Assembly (NCBI GenBank): GCA_963575745.1
Contig: CAUYUJ010014554.1
Span: forward strand, 60,001-124,000
Source: Prorocentrum cordatum
Taxonomy: Eukaryota > Sar > Dinophyceae > Prorocentrales > Prorocentraceae
DNA length: 64,000 nucleotides
Direction: 5' to 3'
The position numbers and the translations under genes are program-made. Below the pieces are notes generated by a model. The model was not told the DNA's origin and did no database searches. It saw only the letters and a list, made by a program, of their open reading frames with translations. Positions 11,093-21,127 of this stretch are shown here, piece after piece; within the stretch, counting starts at the first letter, position 1; every line of letters starts with the position of its first letter.

Positions 11093-11425
11093 CGGGACAC
11101 CACGGGACACCACGGGACACCACGGGACACCATCGGGACACCACGGCGGGACACCGCGAGACACCGCGGGACAACACGGGACACCATCACTGGACACCAT
11201 CGCGGAATTCCATCACGGAACACGGGACACCACGGGACACCACGGTACACCAGGGGACACCGCGGGACACCATCGGCACACGTTGGCGGGACACCGACGG
11301 GACACCATCGGGGCACCACGACGGGACAGCGCGGGACACAATCGACACCACCAGGACACCATCGGGACACCAATCGAATCTCCAATCGGGACGCCGCGGG
11401 ACGCCACAGGCACCCGCCCGCCACG
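11085..11425. repeat. GGGACACCAC minisatellite
   Basis: Degenerate 10-bp units GGGACACCAC, with variants GGGACACCATC and GGGACACCGC, directly abut the ATCGAT satellite and share its last unit (CTCACGGGACAC). It degenerates towards 11425. Confidence 0.9.
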
Positions 11426-12036
11426 TAGCCGGGAGGGGGGTGGGGGGGGGGCGGACTTCTGTCCTCGCCGCGCCCTAGCCAGAGGGGGGTTCATTCCTCT
11501 GGCCCGCATATCCCTCTCTCTCGCCCGTCCACTGCTCGCAGGACAGCAATTATTCGGGGCGTGACGCTTCAATACTTCTCGAGGGCACGGCATGGGAGGT
11601 AGCTTCGTGGCTTCTTGCCCGAGTCGCCGAGGTTGTCGTCTTGCTGCGGTGTCCGCTCCCACTCCTCCTCTCCCCTCCGAAAAACAATCTTCTCGCTCGC
11701 CCGCGCAGCTTCACCTCGCCCGCACGCACGACACGAACCCGAAGCCGAAACCGATTGGTGAGGCCTGACGGCCTGTGCCGCCGACCCTGATCGACGACGA
11801 CGACGAAGACGAGGGAGGCGGAGGAGCAGGAGGACAAGCAGGATGAGCAGAAGGATGAGCAGAAGGAGGAAGAGGCGCTCGCCCGCCCACGCAGCTCCGC
11901 CTCGCCCACACGCACGACACGCGCCCGAAGCCGAAACCGACTTCCTGGCGGGGGGCTCTCCGCTGCGCTTCGATCCCACGCGCCTCCTGTTGTCTTGCGG
12001 AGGGCGATCAATGGAGAGGAAGCATGTTGCCAATTA
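11426..12036. other. Intergenic DNA with a ~62-bp direct repeat
   Basis: Two copies, about 11700-11762 and 11880-11942 (181 bp apart), share CACGCACGACACG and CCGAAGCCGAAACCGA. Between them lies a short GAC/GAG-rich tract (11790-11870). On the minus strand both copies can be read as similar peptides (SVSASG.CRACGRG), but the frames are not long and no family is recognised. Confidence 0.5.
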
Positions 12037-12135
12037 GTTTCCAGATGTCTTAAACATGTTTCAAACATGTTTAACACATGTTCTAAGCATGTTTCAAACA
12101 TGTTTGGGATATTTTCCGGATATTTTAAACACTCT
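12037..12135. repeat. AAACATGTTT palindromic tandem repeat
   Basis: About seven near-copies of the 10-bp perfect palindrome AAACATGTTT, some overlapping (TTTCAAACATGTTTAACACA). A tandem array of palindromes can extrude cruciforms or bind a dimeric protein; either role is only a possibility. Confidence 0.85.
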
Positions 12136-12224
12136 TTATGTTCGATGATAGGACTGTTAGGGTGTCCATTGTCGTGGCATCCACAACCTTAGTTCCCTGA
12201 TCAGGCCTGCCCAGACGGCTCTTG

Positions 12225-12640
12225 CGCAGGATAGATCTCTCACTGCAGGCGCCCTGTCGGTGTCGCTCCGGAGTCTCTCCCGTGAGCCTTGCGTTCCCCT
12301 CCCCTGCGAGTGCATCCGCTCCTGGTGCACACCGGGCGGCCAGCGCCGTGGCCCGAAAGCTTACTCCGAGCGTGTCCGATCGCTCCCAGAGCACATCGGG
12401 TCGCCAGCGCTGTTGACGGGAAGCTCCCTGCGAGCGTGCCCGCTCGCTCCCAGCGCACATCGCGCGGCCAGCGCTGTTGCCAGAAAGCTCACTCCAAGCG
12501 TGCCTGCGAGCTCCCGGCGGCTCCCGTTGCACATCGCGAGGCCAGCGCTGTTGCCAGTAGGGTCGCCTGGGAGCTCACTCCGATCGTGCCCGCTCGTTGC
12601 TGACAGCCGTCGCGTTACCAGCGTGGTTACCAGCCATCTC
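12225..12640. repeat. ~72-bp degenerate tandem repeat (GGCCAGCGCTGTTG)
   Basis: About five units, each carrying GGCCAGCGC(C/T)GT, GAAAGCT.ACTCC and GAGCGTG.CCGCTCG.TCCCAG. Unit length varies between about 65 and 80 bp. Open frames exist in all directions but the substitutions do not look protein-constrained. Confidence 0.75.
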
Positions 12641-13865
12641 TCTGGAGTCGTTTCTCGCAGGGAAGCCCGCCGACCCCGTCCCCGTGTGAGAGGCGTTTTT
12701 CTAATGGAGTCGTCGTCGTCGTCGTCGCTATCGCCGCTTCCCGCTTTCCTCAGGCTCTCCTTTCCCAGCGATCCGGCCAAACTGACATTGTTGTACACAT
12801 CGGTCGTTGAGAGGAAGTATTTTTGGAGTCCAGATTCCAATCTACTTTAAGCGCCTTTCTACTTCAATGATCGAGTGGCTCCACCTTTTCCGTCCTCTTT
12901 CGGGGGCGGGCGGACACCCAATCTATTTTTACTGCCTTCCTACTTCATGTTTCTACCCACTTCTTTTGAAGAAAAGAAAACCACATAAACATACACTTTT
13001 GGTGCTGGGCCCCCCGGCGGCGCCTCCGGCGCCGCCTCTGGCGCCGCCCCGCGCGCCAGGGAGGGGGGTCGAGCGCGAATCCAAGAAATCCGCGCGGAGC
13101 GCCCAAAGTGCATGTTTATGTTTTTTTTGTTCTTCTGTTCTTCCGACGGATGGGTAACTTATTCGGGGAGAAGCCCTTTCTTTTTGGTCCCTTCCCTGCC
13201 GGGGGGTGGGACCCATCCCGCAGACTAGCACCGGTGCCAATCTACCAGGACACTTCTCCGCTGGCCGAGGAGCCAATTCGTAGCAATAAAAACCAGCCAT
13301 CTTTAAGACCACTCAGAGACCAGGTACCCGTCTGAAAGACTACACGTTGCAGCATGAGTGGCAGGGTTGGAATTGGTACTGGTTGACTTGTTGATTTCTT
13401 GGAGTTGTGTTGTTTTGAAACTGAGCAGTGGTCGCCTGTCTTACTGGAGTTTTACGGTTGACGTGAAAGAGCTGGACAGCTTTCGCACGGCAGTTGTTGC
13501 GTAACATTTCGTGATGCTTGGTTTTCACGTGAGAGCTGTGGGAGTTTTAAAAGCGAGCAGTAAAATGTTCAAAAGCACGAAGTGTGGACATCCATCAGAA
13601 AAAGGAGACAACTCAAGGTGAGAAGCTCACTGCACATATAAAAACTATCAGTGATATAAGATTTATCAGTTGTCATGTGGAACCAGACAGCAGGCTTCAT
13701 GTGCGCAAGGTGCACGCACGAGTTGTTGCATGACATGTGGCACCTCCAGGGTTTGCGTAATATGGTTTGGGGCTTGTTTATTTTGTACATGATCAGAGTG
13801 AGGGGGCCGAACGGTCATTCATTGTCCCTGGGTGCGTGGCTCTAATGGGGATCCGTGGTGAGGAT
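12641..13865. other. Mixed intergenic DNA, nothing recognised
   Basis: Starts with a short (GTC)n tract (12715-12732) and passes into AT-richer sequence from 12790. Near 13005-13050 there is a GGCGGCGCCTCCGGCGCC stretch with self-complementary pieces. No gene recognised. Confidence 0.4.
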
Positions 13866-13945
13866 TCTGCTTGTTGCGTTGTTGCTGTTGTTGTTGGTGT
13901 TGCTGTTGTTGCGGCTGTTGTTGTTGTTGTTGTTGCTGCTGCTGC

Positions 13946-13979
<34 letters not shown>

Positions 13980-14023
13980 ATGGTTGTTGTTGTTATGGTT
14001 GTTGTTGTGGTTGTTGTTGCTGT

Positions 14024-14060
<37 letters not shown>

Positions 14061-14150
14061 CTTGTTGTTGGTGGCGGTGGTGGTTGTGGTGGTGGTGGTG
14101 TTGTTGTAGCTGTTGCTGTTGCTGTTGCTGTTGTTTGTTGTCGTCGTCCC
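13866..14150. repeat. (GTT/GCT)n microsatellite
   Basis: About 280 bp of GTTGTTGCTGTT-type triplets. Gives false poly-Leu, poly-Val and poly-Cys frames on the plus strand and poly-Asn/Gln on the minus strand. Confidence 0.95.
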
Positions 14151-14535
14151 CCCTGCGACCCACCCCGCGACCCACCCGCGACCCACCCCGCGACCCACCC
14201 CGCGACCCACCTCGCGACCCACCCCGCGACCTAGCCCGCGACCCACCCGCGACACACCCTGCGACCCACACCGTGACCCGCCCGCGACCCACCCGCGACC
14301 CACCCTGCGACCCACTCCTCGACCCACCCGCGACCCACCCCGCGACCCACTCCGCGACCCACCCCGCGACCCACCCCGCGACCCAGCCCGCGACCCACTC
14401 CTCGACCCACCCCGCGACCCGCGACCCACCCGGGACCCATACGCGACCCATACGCGATCCACCCGCGACCCGACCCGCGACCCACCCGCGACCCACCCGC
14501 GACCCACCCGCGACCCACCCCGCGGTCCACCCACA
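14151..14535. repeat. CGCGACCCAC minisatellite
   Basis: About 35 copies of an 11-12-bp unit, CCCGCGACCCA or CCCCGCGACCCA, directly following the (GTT)n tract. Ends at a non-repetitive sequence (TTGGTTTAATGAAAC). Confidence 0.95.
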
Positions 14536-14879
14536 TTGGTTTAATGAAACAAAGGGCTCCTGCGGTGGGCTCAATGCAGAATTTGTAAAAGTTACGCGCC
14601 GGCGGCGGGCTTCTTCAGAGCCTCGCAGACTGACGACGTCCTCGCCGCCCCCTCACTCTTATCCGCAACTGCGGGATGCTACGCATTTTTCCATGAGGGA
14701 ATGGACTTGTGTGTTCATTGCATGCTCATTTTGTTCCCCCCTTTTTATGACGAGTGTAATCGTTTTCTTCATTGTGCACATGCCTGTTTCGCTGTGCCAG
14801 AAGCTTGTGATATGGTATGAGTTGCGCCGGGCCAAGCAGACCGTTTCATTATCTAATATTTCGTCTGTCTGTCAACAAG
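14536..14879. other. Spacer, nothing recognised
   Basis: About 340 bp of AT-balanced sequence between the minisatellite and the CCCAGCCTCCCGC repeat. Confidence 0.4.
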
Positions 14880-15705
14880 AAGTCAGTACGACGTGGACCG
14901 ACCCCAGCCTTCCTCAGATTCCCTCTTGCGATATCAGTGGGAATTCAAAAAGACATGCGCCGATGCCACCCTCCAGCAGAACTTGCTCAATTTGTATGTG
15001 GTCTTCAATGGGACTAAGAATAATTGCGGTGACCCCAGCCTCCCTGAGAATTCTTTGATTTCCTGTTCGTTTCAAAACGAGATCTCCACAGGACATGCGC
15101 TGATCCCAGCCTCCCGCCGAATACTGCAATTTCTTGTTTGTTTGGCAATCGTAATTTAATCGGACACGCGCTGATCCCAGCCCCCCGCAGGATTCCATGA
15201 TTCAGATGTTTGGCAATCGGAGCTCAATAGGGCACGCGCTGACCCCATCCTCCCGCATAGCTCTATCATGTCCTAGTTTTTGCAACCAGCATCCAATCGG
15301 AAGTGTGTTGATGGCAGCCTCCCGCAATCTTCGATAATAGTTTGCTAGTTTTTGTTCGACCTTCATGAACTAGCATGCGCGCTGACCCCAGCCTCCCGTG
15401 TAATTCTTCAGTGCTCAAGTTGTTTTCATTCGGAAGCTAATGAGACATGTGTGCCGATCCCAGCCTTCCGATTTTTTAAGCCAATATTTTATGTATGTTT
15501 CAAGCCGGCTTCGATGAGGAATTCACCGATCCCAGCCTTCCGCGTCATGCTTCAATCTTCTATGTGCTTCCAAATTACTTCAATGGGACATGCGCTGGTC
15601 CCAGCCTCCCGCAGAGTTCTTGAACGTTCCACGTGTTTGAATCAATGTGCATGCAATAGGAAACTCCTCGTTGATCCCATCCTCCCACCAGACTTCTATG
15701 AGACG
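14880..15705. repeat. ~78-bp tandem repeat (GCTGATCCCAGCCTCCCGC)
   Basis: Roughly ten diverged units. Each has ACATGCGCTGATCCCAGCCT followed by CCCGC, then an AT-rich stretch containing TTTGTTTGGCAATC or TGTTTCAA. Conserved anchors are at about 14957, 15031, 15094, 15170, 15235, 15316, 15378, 15457, 15525, 15591 and 15675. The variable inner part has frequent stop codons in every frame, so the array is non-coding. Confidence 0.8.
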
Positions 15706-15719
15706 TGATTTGTTCTCAT

Positions 15720-16334
15720 TTAGGACCCACTCGGACATGGGGACTGGTCGAATCCCCGAGAAATCTGGCACGCCACCGTTGTCAGCGCTGCCCTGGGGGG
15801 CTTGGAGAATCCGCAGGAGAGGAGGGCGTCGTCGTCGTCGTCGGCCCTCGGGATTCTAGCGAAAGGAGAAGGGGGGGAGCGGGCCCCTTTCTTGCCCTCC
15901 GGGGGTTCGGAGAGTCCGCAGGAATCCGCCGAGCGCGGTACCAGGGGCTCGCTCGGTCCCCCATGCGCGTCGTGGAGGCCCAGGCAAGGCGGCGGCGAGG
16001 AAGGGACCGGATCCAAGCATGCGGCCCGTGCTGGGGCGGGAGCGCCATTCTGAGCGACGGGAGCCAACCACCGATCTCCGAAGGAGGAGGAGGAGGAGGA
16101 GGAAGAGGAGGAGGAGGAGGAGGAGGAGGACGAGGAGGAGGCGGAGGCGGAGGCCAAAGCCTCTCGGACCTCAGGAAGGGTAAGGACTCGTCCGATGGGA
16201 GGTCTTTCGGGAGGAGCTGGCCCATCCCCGCGGAGCTCTTCAAGGAGGCGGGCTAATGCTGCCGCCTTCTCTTTCCGTCGTCTTGTCGTTGTCAGCGTGC
16301 TGTGTAGCCTCAGGGAGCTGGACAGTTGCGCCAC
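15720..16334 (-). CDS. Unidentified Ser-rich protein fragment, candidate
   Basis: A minus-strand frame of 204 codons. Residues from about 18 to 62 read like a real protein (KEKAAALARLLEELRG, then IGRVLTLPEVREALAS), with the alternating acidic, basic and leucine pattern of an amphipathic helix. The next stretch is poly-Ser from the (GAG)n tract at 16080-16150 on the opposite strand, and then Pro/Ala-rich sequence with a DDDDD run. Overlapping frames on the plus strand are also open because of base composition. Family unknown; it may be one exon or a gene fragment. Confidence 0.3.
   Translation of the reverse strand: MAQLSSSLRLHSTLTTTRRRKEKAAALARLLEELRGDGPAPPERPPIGRVLTLPEVREALASASASSSSSSSSSSSSSSSSSSSFGDRWLAPVAQNGAPAPARAACLDPVPSSPPPCLGLHDAHGGPSEPLVPRSADSCGLSEPPEGKKGARSPPSPFARIPRADDDDDALLSCGFSKPPRAALTTVACQISRGFDQSPCPSGS
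16080..16150. repeat. (GAG)n microsatellite 1
   Basis: GGAGGAGGA triplets, interrupted by AAG and ACG. Confidence 0.9.
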
Positions 16335-16379
16335 AGGATCACAGGATCACAGGCGGAGGCGGAGGCGGAGGCTGCGGAG

Positions 16380-16485
16380 GAGAAGGATGAGGAGGAGGAG
16401 GAGGAGGAGGAGGAGGAGGAGGAGGAGGACGAGGAGGAGGAGGAGGAGGAGGAGGAGGAGGAGGAGGAGGAGGAGGAGGACCAGC
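16380..16485. repeat. (GAG)n microsatellite 2
   Basis: About 100 bp of GAG triplets preceded by GGCGGAGGCGGAGGC. Gives poly-Glu in one plus-strand frame and poly-Arg in another. Confidence 0.95.
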
Positions 16486-16665
16486 ATTATCCCAAGACAC
16501 ATCATCGGCCCCCCCACTCCCATGGATTCGGGGGGACCTCCAAGCCCCCGGGGGGCAGGGTGTGGCGCCCCCCACAGGCAAGCGCCATCCTCGGCGGCTT
16601 GGAAAACCCCGCGCCCGCAGAGAGGGGGGCGGGTGCTGAGCGACTCGGCGGCGGCAGCGGGGAAC

Positions 16666-16766
16666 AGGAGGAGGAGGAGGAGGAGGAGGAGGAGGAGGAG
16701 GAGGAGAAGGAGGAGGAGGAGGAGGAGGAGGAGGAGGAGGAGGAGGAGGAGGAGGATGAGGAGGAC
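16666..16766. repeat. (GAG)n microsatellite 3
   Basis: About 100 bp of GAG triplets separated from the previous tract by 180 bp. Confidence 0.95.
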
Positions 16767-16769
16767 CCC

Positions 16770-17603
16770 CGAACTTTCATGGCCGTGCTGTTTTCTGCTA
16801 CCCTAAGCCAGCCCCCTCTCTTTCGAGCCCTTCTTCGGATCGGCGTCGAGCGAGGGGGGGGGGGACTGTCCGAAACCTTCCAGCCTTCTGAGAGGATCTC
16901 TATGTCTCTGGGGAGGGCTTCGAGCCAACGAGTCATTCGGCGGGTGCCGCCTGGAGCCGCCTGCTCCCCCCACCAAAACGTCCGAGAGAGGGAGAGACGA
17001 GAGAGAGGATATCGTCGACGATCGTCGACGCTACTAGACGTCGTCGTCGTCGTCGGCGGTGTCGTCGATCGTCGTCGAAGGCGTCGTCATCCTCTTTCTG
17101 AGTTCGGAGGAGGGCCCGTTGAGACAACGGCGGCTCTTCCACCGAGCCCAGATCCGCCCAAAATCGGTCCCCCGACCCCTCCCGGAGTCCATCCAGGCCC
17201 GGTTCTCGAGGAGGATCTGGCCGTGGCGAAGAGAAACCTCCGGGAGGCCCCTGATGGGGCGAAGACCGCCGGGGAGGGCCGTCGCCTCGACTGGCCCTCC
17301 TTCCCCAGACAGGCCCTCCACGTGCTCGTGGGCTACCCCAGCGACGAGGCGGTGCACCTCGACCTGTACGCGGACGCGAGGCCCCCGTCTCCGCCGTGGC
17401 CCGCCCCGCCGCCGCCAAGCACCGCTACCTGCCGCTGCCGCGCGCACCAGAGGTCTCTAGGCCTCCCGGATGGGGTCGCAGGATCGCGCCGCGTCGCGGG
17501 TGCATCGGCGATGCGGCTCGATGTGGAGCTCGACTTTCTCCACACCGACGGCGCCGATGGCATTGTAGACGTCACCGATGCATCGCGCATGCGTGGCCGA
17601 TGA
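16770..17603 (+). CDS. Unidentified open reading frame, candidate coding region
   Basis: The distal part of a plus-strand frame that starts inside the (GAG)n tracts. Segments near 17210-17370 (EEDLAVAKRNLREAPDGA and RQALHVLVGYPSDEAVHLDL) and 17510-17600 (RLDVELDFLHTDGADGIV) read like protein. Between them lie (GTC)n and Pro-rich stretches. The minus strand is also open over much of this region and has an equally protein-like stretch, so the strand is not certain. No family recognised; retroelement or host fragment cannot be distinguished. Confidence 0.3.
   Translation, partial: RTFMAVLFSATLSQPPLFRALLRIGVERGGGGLSETFQPSERISMSLGRASSQRVIRRVPPGAACSPHQNVRERERRERGYRRRSSTLLDVVVVVGGVVDRRRRRRHPLSEFGGGPVETTAALPPSPDPPKIGPPTPPGVHPGPVLEEDLAVAKRNLREAPDGAKTAGEGRRLDWPSFPRQALHVLVGYPSDEAVHLDLYADARPPSPPWPAPPPPSTATCRCRAHQRSLGLPDGVAGSRRVAGASAMRLDVELDFLHTDGADGIVDVTDASRMRGR
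17010..17090. repeat. GTCGTCGTC / ATCGTCGACG tract
   Basis: Short triplet-like tract with ATCGTCGACGATCGTCGACG, which is nearly palindromic. Confidence 0.7.
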
Positions 17604-18889
17604 GCCGGCGATGCGGCGCGATCCTCTGGCCCCATCTGCTCGGTCTTGACAGTGGAAACCCATGCCAAGAAACACCCGGCTTGCCTCCAGATTACCCTGG
17701 ATTTCTTGGGTTTCGATGGTTTCGCTATGAAAAGCGTGACGTTCCCCCGCGCCAAAAATCAATGGACGTCCTGGGGTCTCGGGGTTGGGTTTCTTGCGGA
17801 AGGTTTCTTGTGGTCGAGCTCCTACCGTATTTGGGAGGCCTCTAAGGTCGGAAGTTTCAAAGCTGAAGAGTGGCACCGCCGTCGGGGTGAGCCGGTGGGG
17901 GCTCTCGGGTTGGGCGTGCGGTCTCGGGGCTTGGGGTCGCTCTCCGAGGATGCCTCGGGCGACTGGACTCCTGGTCCTCCGAGCCGTGCAGTGACGGACC
18001 GTGCTGGGAAGTCTTTTTGGATTCCGAGGTCACCGCGCGGTCTGTCCTGCAACCCTTCCCGCAAAGGGCCTGGCAGGACGCTGCCGCCACATGCGTCGGG
18101 CCGAGTCCTCGCAGCAGGGGCCGAGTCCTCTTCTCGCAGCTGGTTGTGCCCATCGCTCGCAGCAGGGGCCGAGTCCTCTTCTCCTCCTTCGCCTCTCTCG
18201 TCTCCCCACAGCCAGGAGGTACAGTTCCGTTTTTGATACATGCTCCGCGTGCGGATCATGTATTGAAAATGCAGGGACGTAGTACTAAAAATAACGATGT
18301 GTTCATGCATATTTTTTCATAAGTGGATAATGTATTAAACAATCCATATTAAAAATCTCATGTATTAAAAACTGCCCTGTACTCTGGGTCTCGAGGCCGT
18401 GTCTTGGGATCTGGGTCGGCGAGCCTCTTCGTGGGCGAGGCTCGCCTCGTGGCCGCTTCGTTCCTTCGTTGTCGTTTCCTGCTGATTGCACGAGGGTCGT
18501 GTTCGGCGATGTTTTTTTTGTTTCTTCGCTTTTTTTTTCCTCCTCGGGCGCCGATGGGGTCGGCGCTGTCGGCGCTGCTGTTGCCCAGGGCAGATCGACG
18601 AAGTGGCCAACGAATCCCAGAACCGCGCGCGCGGTGCGGTCCTGCCTGAGGTGGCACGCCGTCGGCGGCGAGGGCCTCTCTGTGGCTGACCTGGTGCGGG
18701 AGCCTTCGGCCTCTGCCTGCCGCCGCGGCCGACCGACGGCCGACGACGGCGGCGGCGACGGCGGCGGGGACGACCGACGCTGTCATCAGGCTCCGAAGTG
18801 GACGACGGGAGGCCTCCGAAGTGGGCGACGGACGATGATCGTCCGTCGTCCGTCGTCGGTCGTCGTTCGTTGCTCGTCTTTCGTCGGTC
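17604..18889. other. Intergenic DNA with a short direct repeat
   Basis: Contains two copies of GCAGCAGGGGCCGAGTCCTC (about 18111 and 18158) in the same orientation. Near 18800-18895 a GTCCGTCGTCGGTCGTCG tract leads into the (GTC)n microsatellite. No gene recognised, although frames are open on both strands. Confidence 0.4.
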
Positions 18890-18894
18890 GTCGG

Positions 18895-18916
18895 TCGCCG
18901 TTGTCGCCGCCGCCGC

Positions 18917-18960
<44 letters not shown>

Positions 18961-18993
18961 GCGTCGTCGTCGTCGTCGTCGTCGTCGGCGTCG

Positions 18994-19024
<31 letters not shown>

Positions 19025-19050
19025 TGTCTTCGTCGTCGTCGTTGTCCAGT
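18895..19050. repeat. (CGC)n then (GTC)n microsatellite
   Basis: CGCCGCCGC runs directly into about 120 bp of GTCGTCGTC with GGC interruptions. Confidence 0.95.
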
Positions 19051-20040
19051 TCGGAGGCCTTCCGGGACCTCTTGAGGCAGATGACTGCGTCGGTCGTCAT
19101 CGCCGCCGTCGAAGCCGCTGCCGCCGCTGTCGCCGCGCAGAGGTCGTCGCCAGCTCCGTCGCCGCCGCCCTCGTTTCTGAGCGTCTTTGGTTTCCTGTTG
19201 ACGCTCCAAGGGGCTCCCTCGTGGCCACGGCTGGATTTCCCTCGAGGTGTTGTGGCCCAAGCACGCCCTGGCACGGGTTGCGGGAGTCGGCGGCGCCGCC
19301 GCCGTCGTGGTGCTGGTCGTTGAGGTTAGCTTCGTCGTAGGTCGTAGGGAGCGGGCAGCAGGATGATGATGAGGAGTAGGAGGAGGAGGAGGGGGCGGAG
19401 TAGGAGGAGGACTAAGCATGAATCTCAGGTGTTGCGCCCACCAGGAAACAAAACGAGGGCCTCGACAAATTTGTTTTTGCATTTTTTCATGTATTTATTG
19501 GTGGCGTCAAACGCGGTCGTCGCCGATCGCTTGCCCTGATTTAGCGATTTCGGTCGACGGAGGCACGCGAATCGCGCGAGTTTTCTTCTCGTAACTGCTT
19601 CTGCCGTGTGCCGCGTTTTCATGGCGCACGTGCCGCGCCTTGCCCTTTCAGATTCAATCGCTCGTACTAGTGCGCGGGCCGCATGCAGGCCGCAGTCCAC
19701 GCGCGCTTGCGCGGCGCACCGCAGCGTGCTTCGAAACGATGTTGGGCACAATGGCATTTTTAGCGCAACGCCGCGAAATTGTTAGCCACCTCGCGCGGGT
19801 GATGCCGAACGCACGCGTGTCCCACCGCATGTGCGCCGCCGGGGCTAATTTTCCGATTTCGGTCGTGAAAAAGTATCGCGGGCGTGTGTCAGGCGCCTCC
19901 GACGCGCCATGTAGGCCCGCGCCGTGCGTGCCCACGCATCATGTCAGAAACAAATCATCTTACTACTTCCGCGTAATGCAGCGCGTGCGTTGCAACGCTG
20001 TTAGCCAAGGGCGCTGGTGCGTCGCCGAAAACCACAGCCA
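19051..20040. other. Intergenic DNA, no recognised gene
   Basis: Two overlapping frames exist near 19425-20040: a plus-strand frame with AFLAQRREIVSHLARVMPNA and a minus-strand frame with KYMKKCKNKFVEALVLFPGG. Neither is a family I know and they cannot both be real. Treated as non-coding. Confidence 0.3.
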
Positions 20041-20044
20041 GGTT

Positions 20045-20290
20045 CCCTTGGCAGGAAGACTGGTGGGGGGCGCTCATTTTCACCACCCTAAGGGGAGCCG
20101 CCAATGGTTCCTTCACGGTCCCGTTCGCAGCCGGTTTGGGGGATGTCTCAAGCGGTGTGCTTGTTTTCTGTCCCAGCATCCTTCGCTCTCGGAGTAGATT
20201 TGGAGGATGTCTCGAGCGAGGCGCTCCATTTCACCCCCCCAGGTGGGCCAGATTTTGAGGATGTCTCGATCGGTGGCCAGACTCGTGGGC
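20045..20290 (-). repeat. ~151-bp dispersed repeat, inverted copies
   Basis: Carries, as reverse complement, the unit of the arrays at 21.1-21.6 and 22.7-23.1 kb: GGATGTCTCAAGCGG, CAGCATCCTTCGCTC, GGAGGATGTCTCGAGCGAGG and CTCATTTTCACC. A further shortened half-unit ends at GGATGTCTCGATCGG (about 20260). Confidence 0.85.
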
Positions 20291-20319
20291 GCTGGTTTTC
20301 CTGGGGATGCCACAGGAGG

Positions 20320-20570
20320 CTCCAACAGGTTCCAGGAGGCCCCAGGAGACCACATGAGGTCCCAGGATGAATCAGGATGCCACAGAAAGACCCAAGAGGC
20401 CACAGGATGCCCCAAGAGGCTCTAGGAGGCCCCAGGAAGCTCCTGGAGGCTTCAGGAAGCCACAGGAGGCCCCAGGAGGCCAGAGGAAGCGCCAGGAGGT
20501 CTCCGGAGGGCAACAGGAGGCCCCGAGAGGCCCCAGGAGCAGGAGGCCTCAGAAGGCAACAGGGGTGGCT
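20320..20570. repeat. AGGAGGCCCC minisatellite
   Basis: Degenerate 9-12-bp units (CCCCAGGAGG, CACAGGAGGC, AGGAAGCTCC). Same family as 20825-20940 and 43085-43675 and, in complement, as the GGCCTCTTGGGG arrays. Confidence 0.9.
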
Positions 20571-20824
20571 CCAATCCCATGTGTTTTACGTGTGCTCTCA
20601 TATATTGGGCCTCGCCTGGGGCACGAATCCTTGATGTTATACGTATGTTTCTATAGATTGTCCATATCCTGTGTACTTATGTTCCTATAGGGCCTCTCCT
20701 AGGGCACGACTCCTTGGTGTTGTACGCGTGTTCCTATAGATTGCCCCTTTTTTTCTGCGGCTCCAAGTCGCAATGTTTTATGTACGACTGTTGCCATAGA
20801 TTGGGCCTCTCCTCGGGTACGAAT
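20571..20824. repeat. ~125-bp imperfect repeat
   Basis: ATGTGTTTTACGTGTGC..., TTGTACGCGTGTTCC and ATGTTTTATGTACGACTG head related units with CATAGATTG.GCCTCTCCT and GGGCACGA.TCCTT. Three diverged units lie between the two AGGAGGCCCC arrays. Confidence 0.6.
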
Positions 20825-20940
20825 CCTCCCTAGGAGGTCCCAGGAGGCCCCAGGGGGCCCAAAGAGGCTCCTGGAGGCCCCAAGAAGCCCCAGTAGGTCC
20901 CCAGGAGGCCCCAGGAGGCCCCAGGAGGACCCAGGGTCAT
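20825..20940. repeat. AGGAGGCCCC minisatellite, second array
   Basis: About ten units of GGCCCCAGGA. It lies upstream of the ~151-bp repeat array at 21128. Confidence 0.85.
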
Positions 20941-21127
20941 GCGCAGAGACGCGCTCGTACTACTGAGGCTCATTCACGCTCCAATTGATTCTCAGTTAGA
21001 TTCATGACCAGACCGTCACAACTGAAACCCGTTTATACTCGAATGTTTTTGCGCCTAGATTCTCACGGCGGACAGGTCCATGGGAATAAATGCGCATATG
21101 GGGAGCCCCACGCAGTGAAAATTTGAA

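Noticed and set aside
10566-11430. Proteins of TIDLTIDL or IVRSIVRS type, which look like pentapeptide-style or coiled repeats
   Set aside because: A 12-bp satellite is four codons long and therefore gives perfect four-residue periodicity in any open phase; the conserved feature is the DNA palindrome ATCGAT and not any one frame.
14880-15705. CRISPR-like appearance of conserved boxes with variable spacers
   Set aside because: The units are not identical, boxes carry many substitutions and the host is evidently eukaryotic; no Cas protein is present. A diverged tandem repeat explains it.
18895-19050. Poly-Asp or poly-Ser protein tracts
   Set aside because: Products of the (GTC)n microsatellite, without supporting coding sequence on either side.
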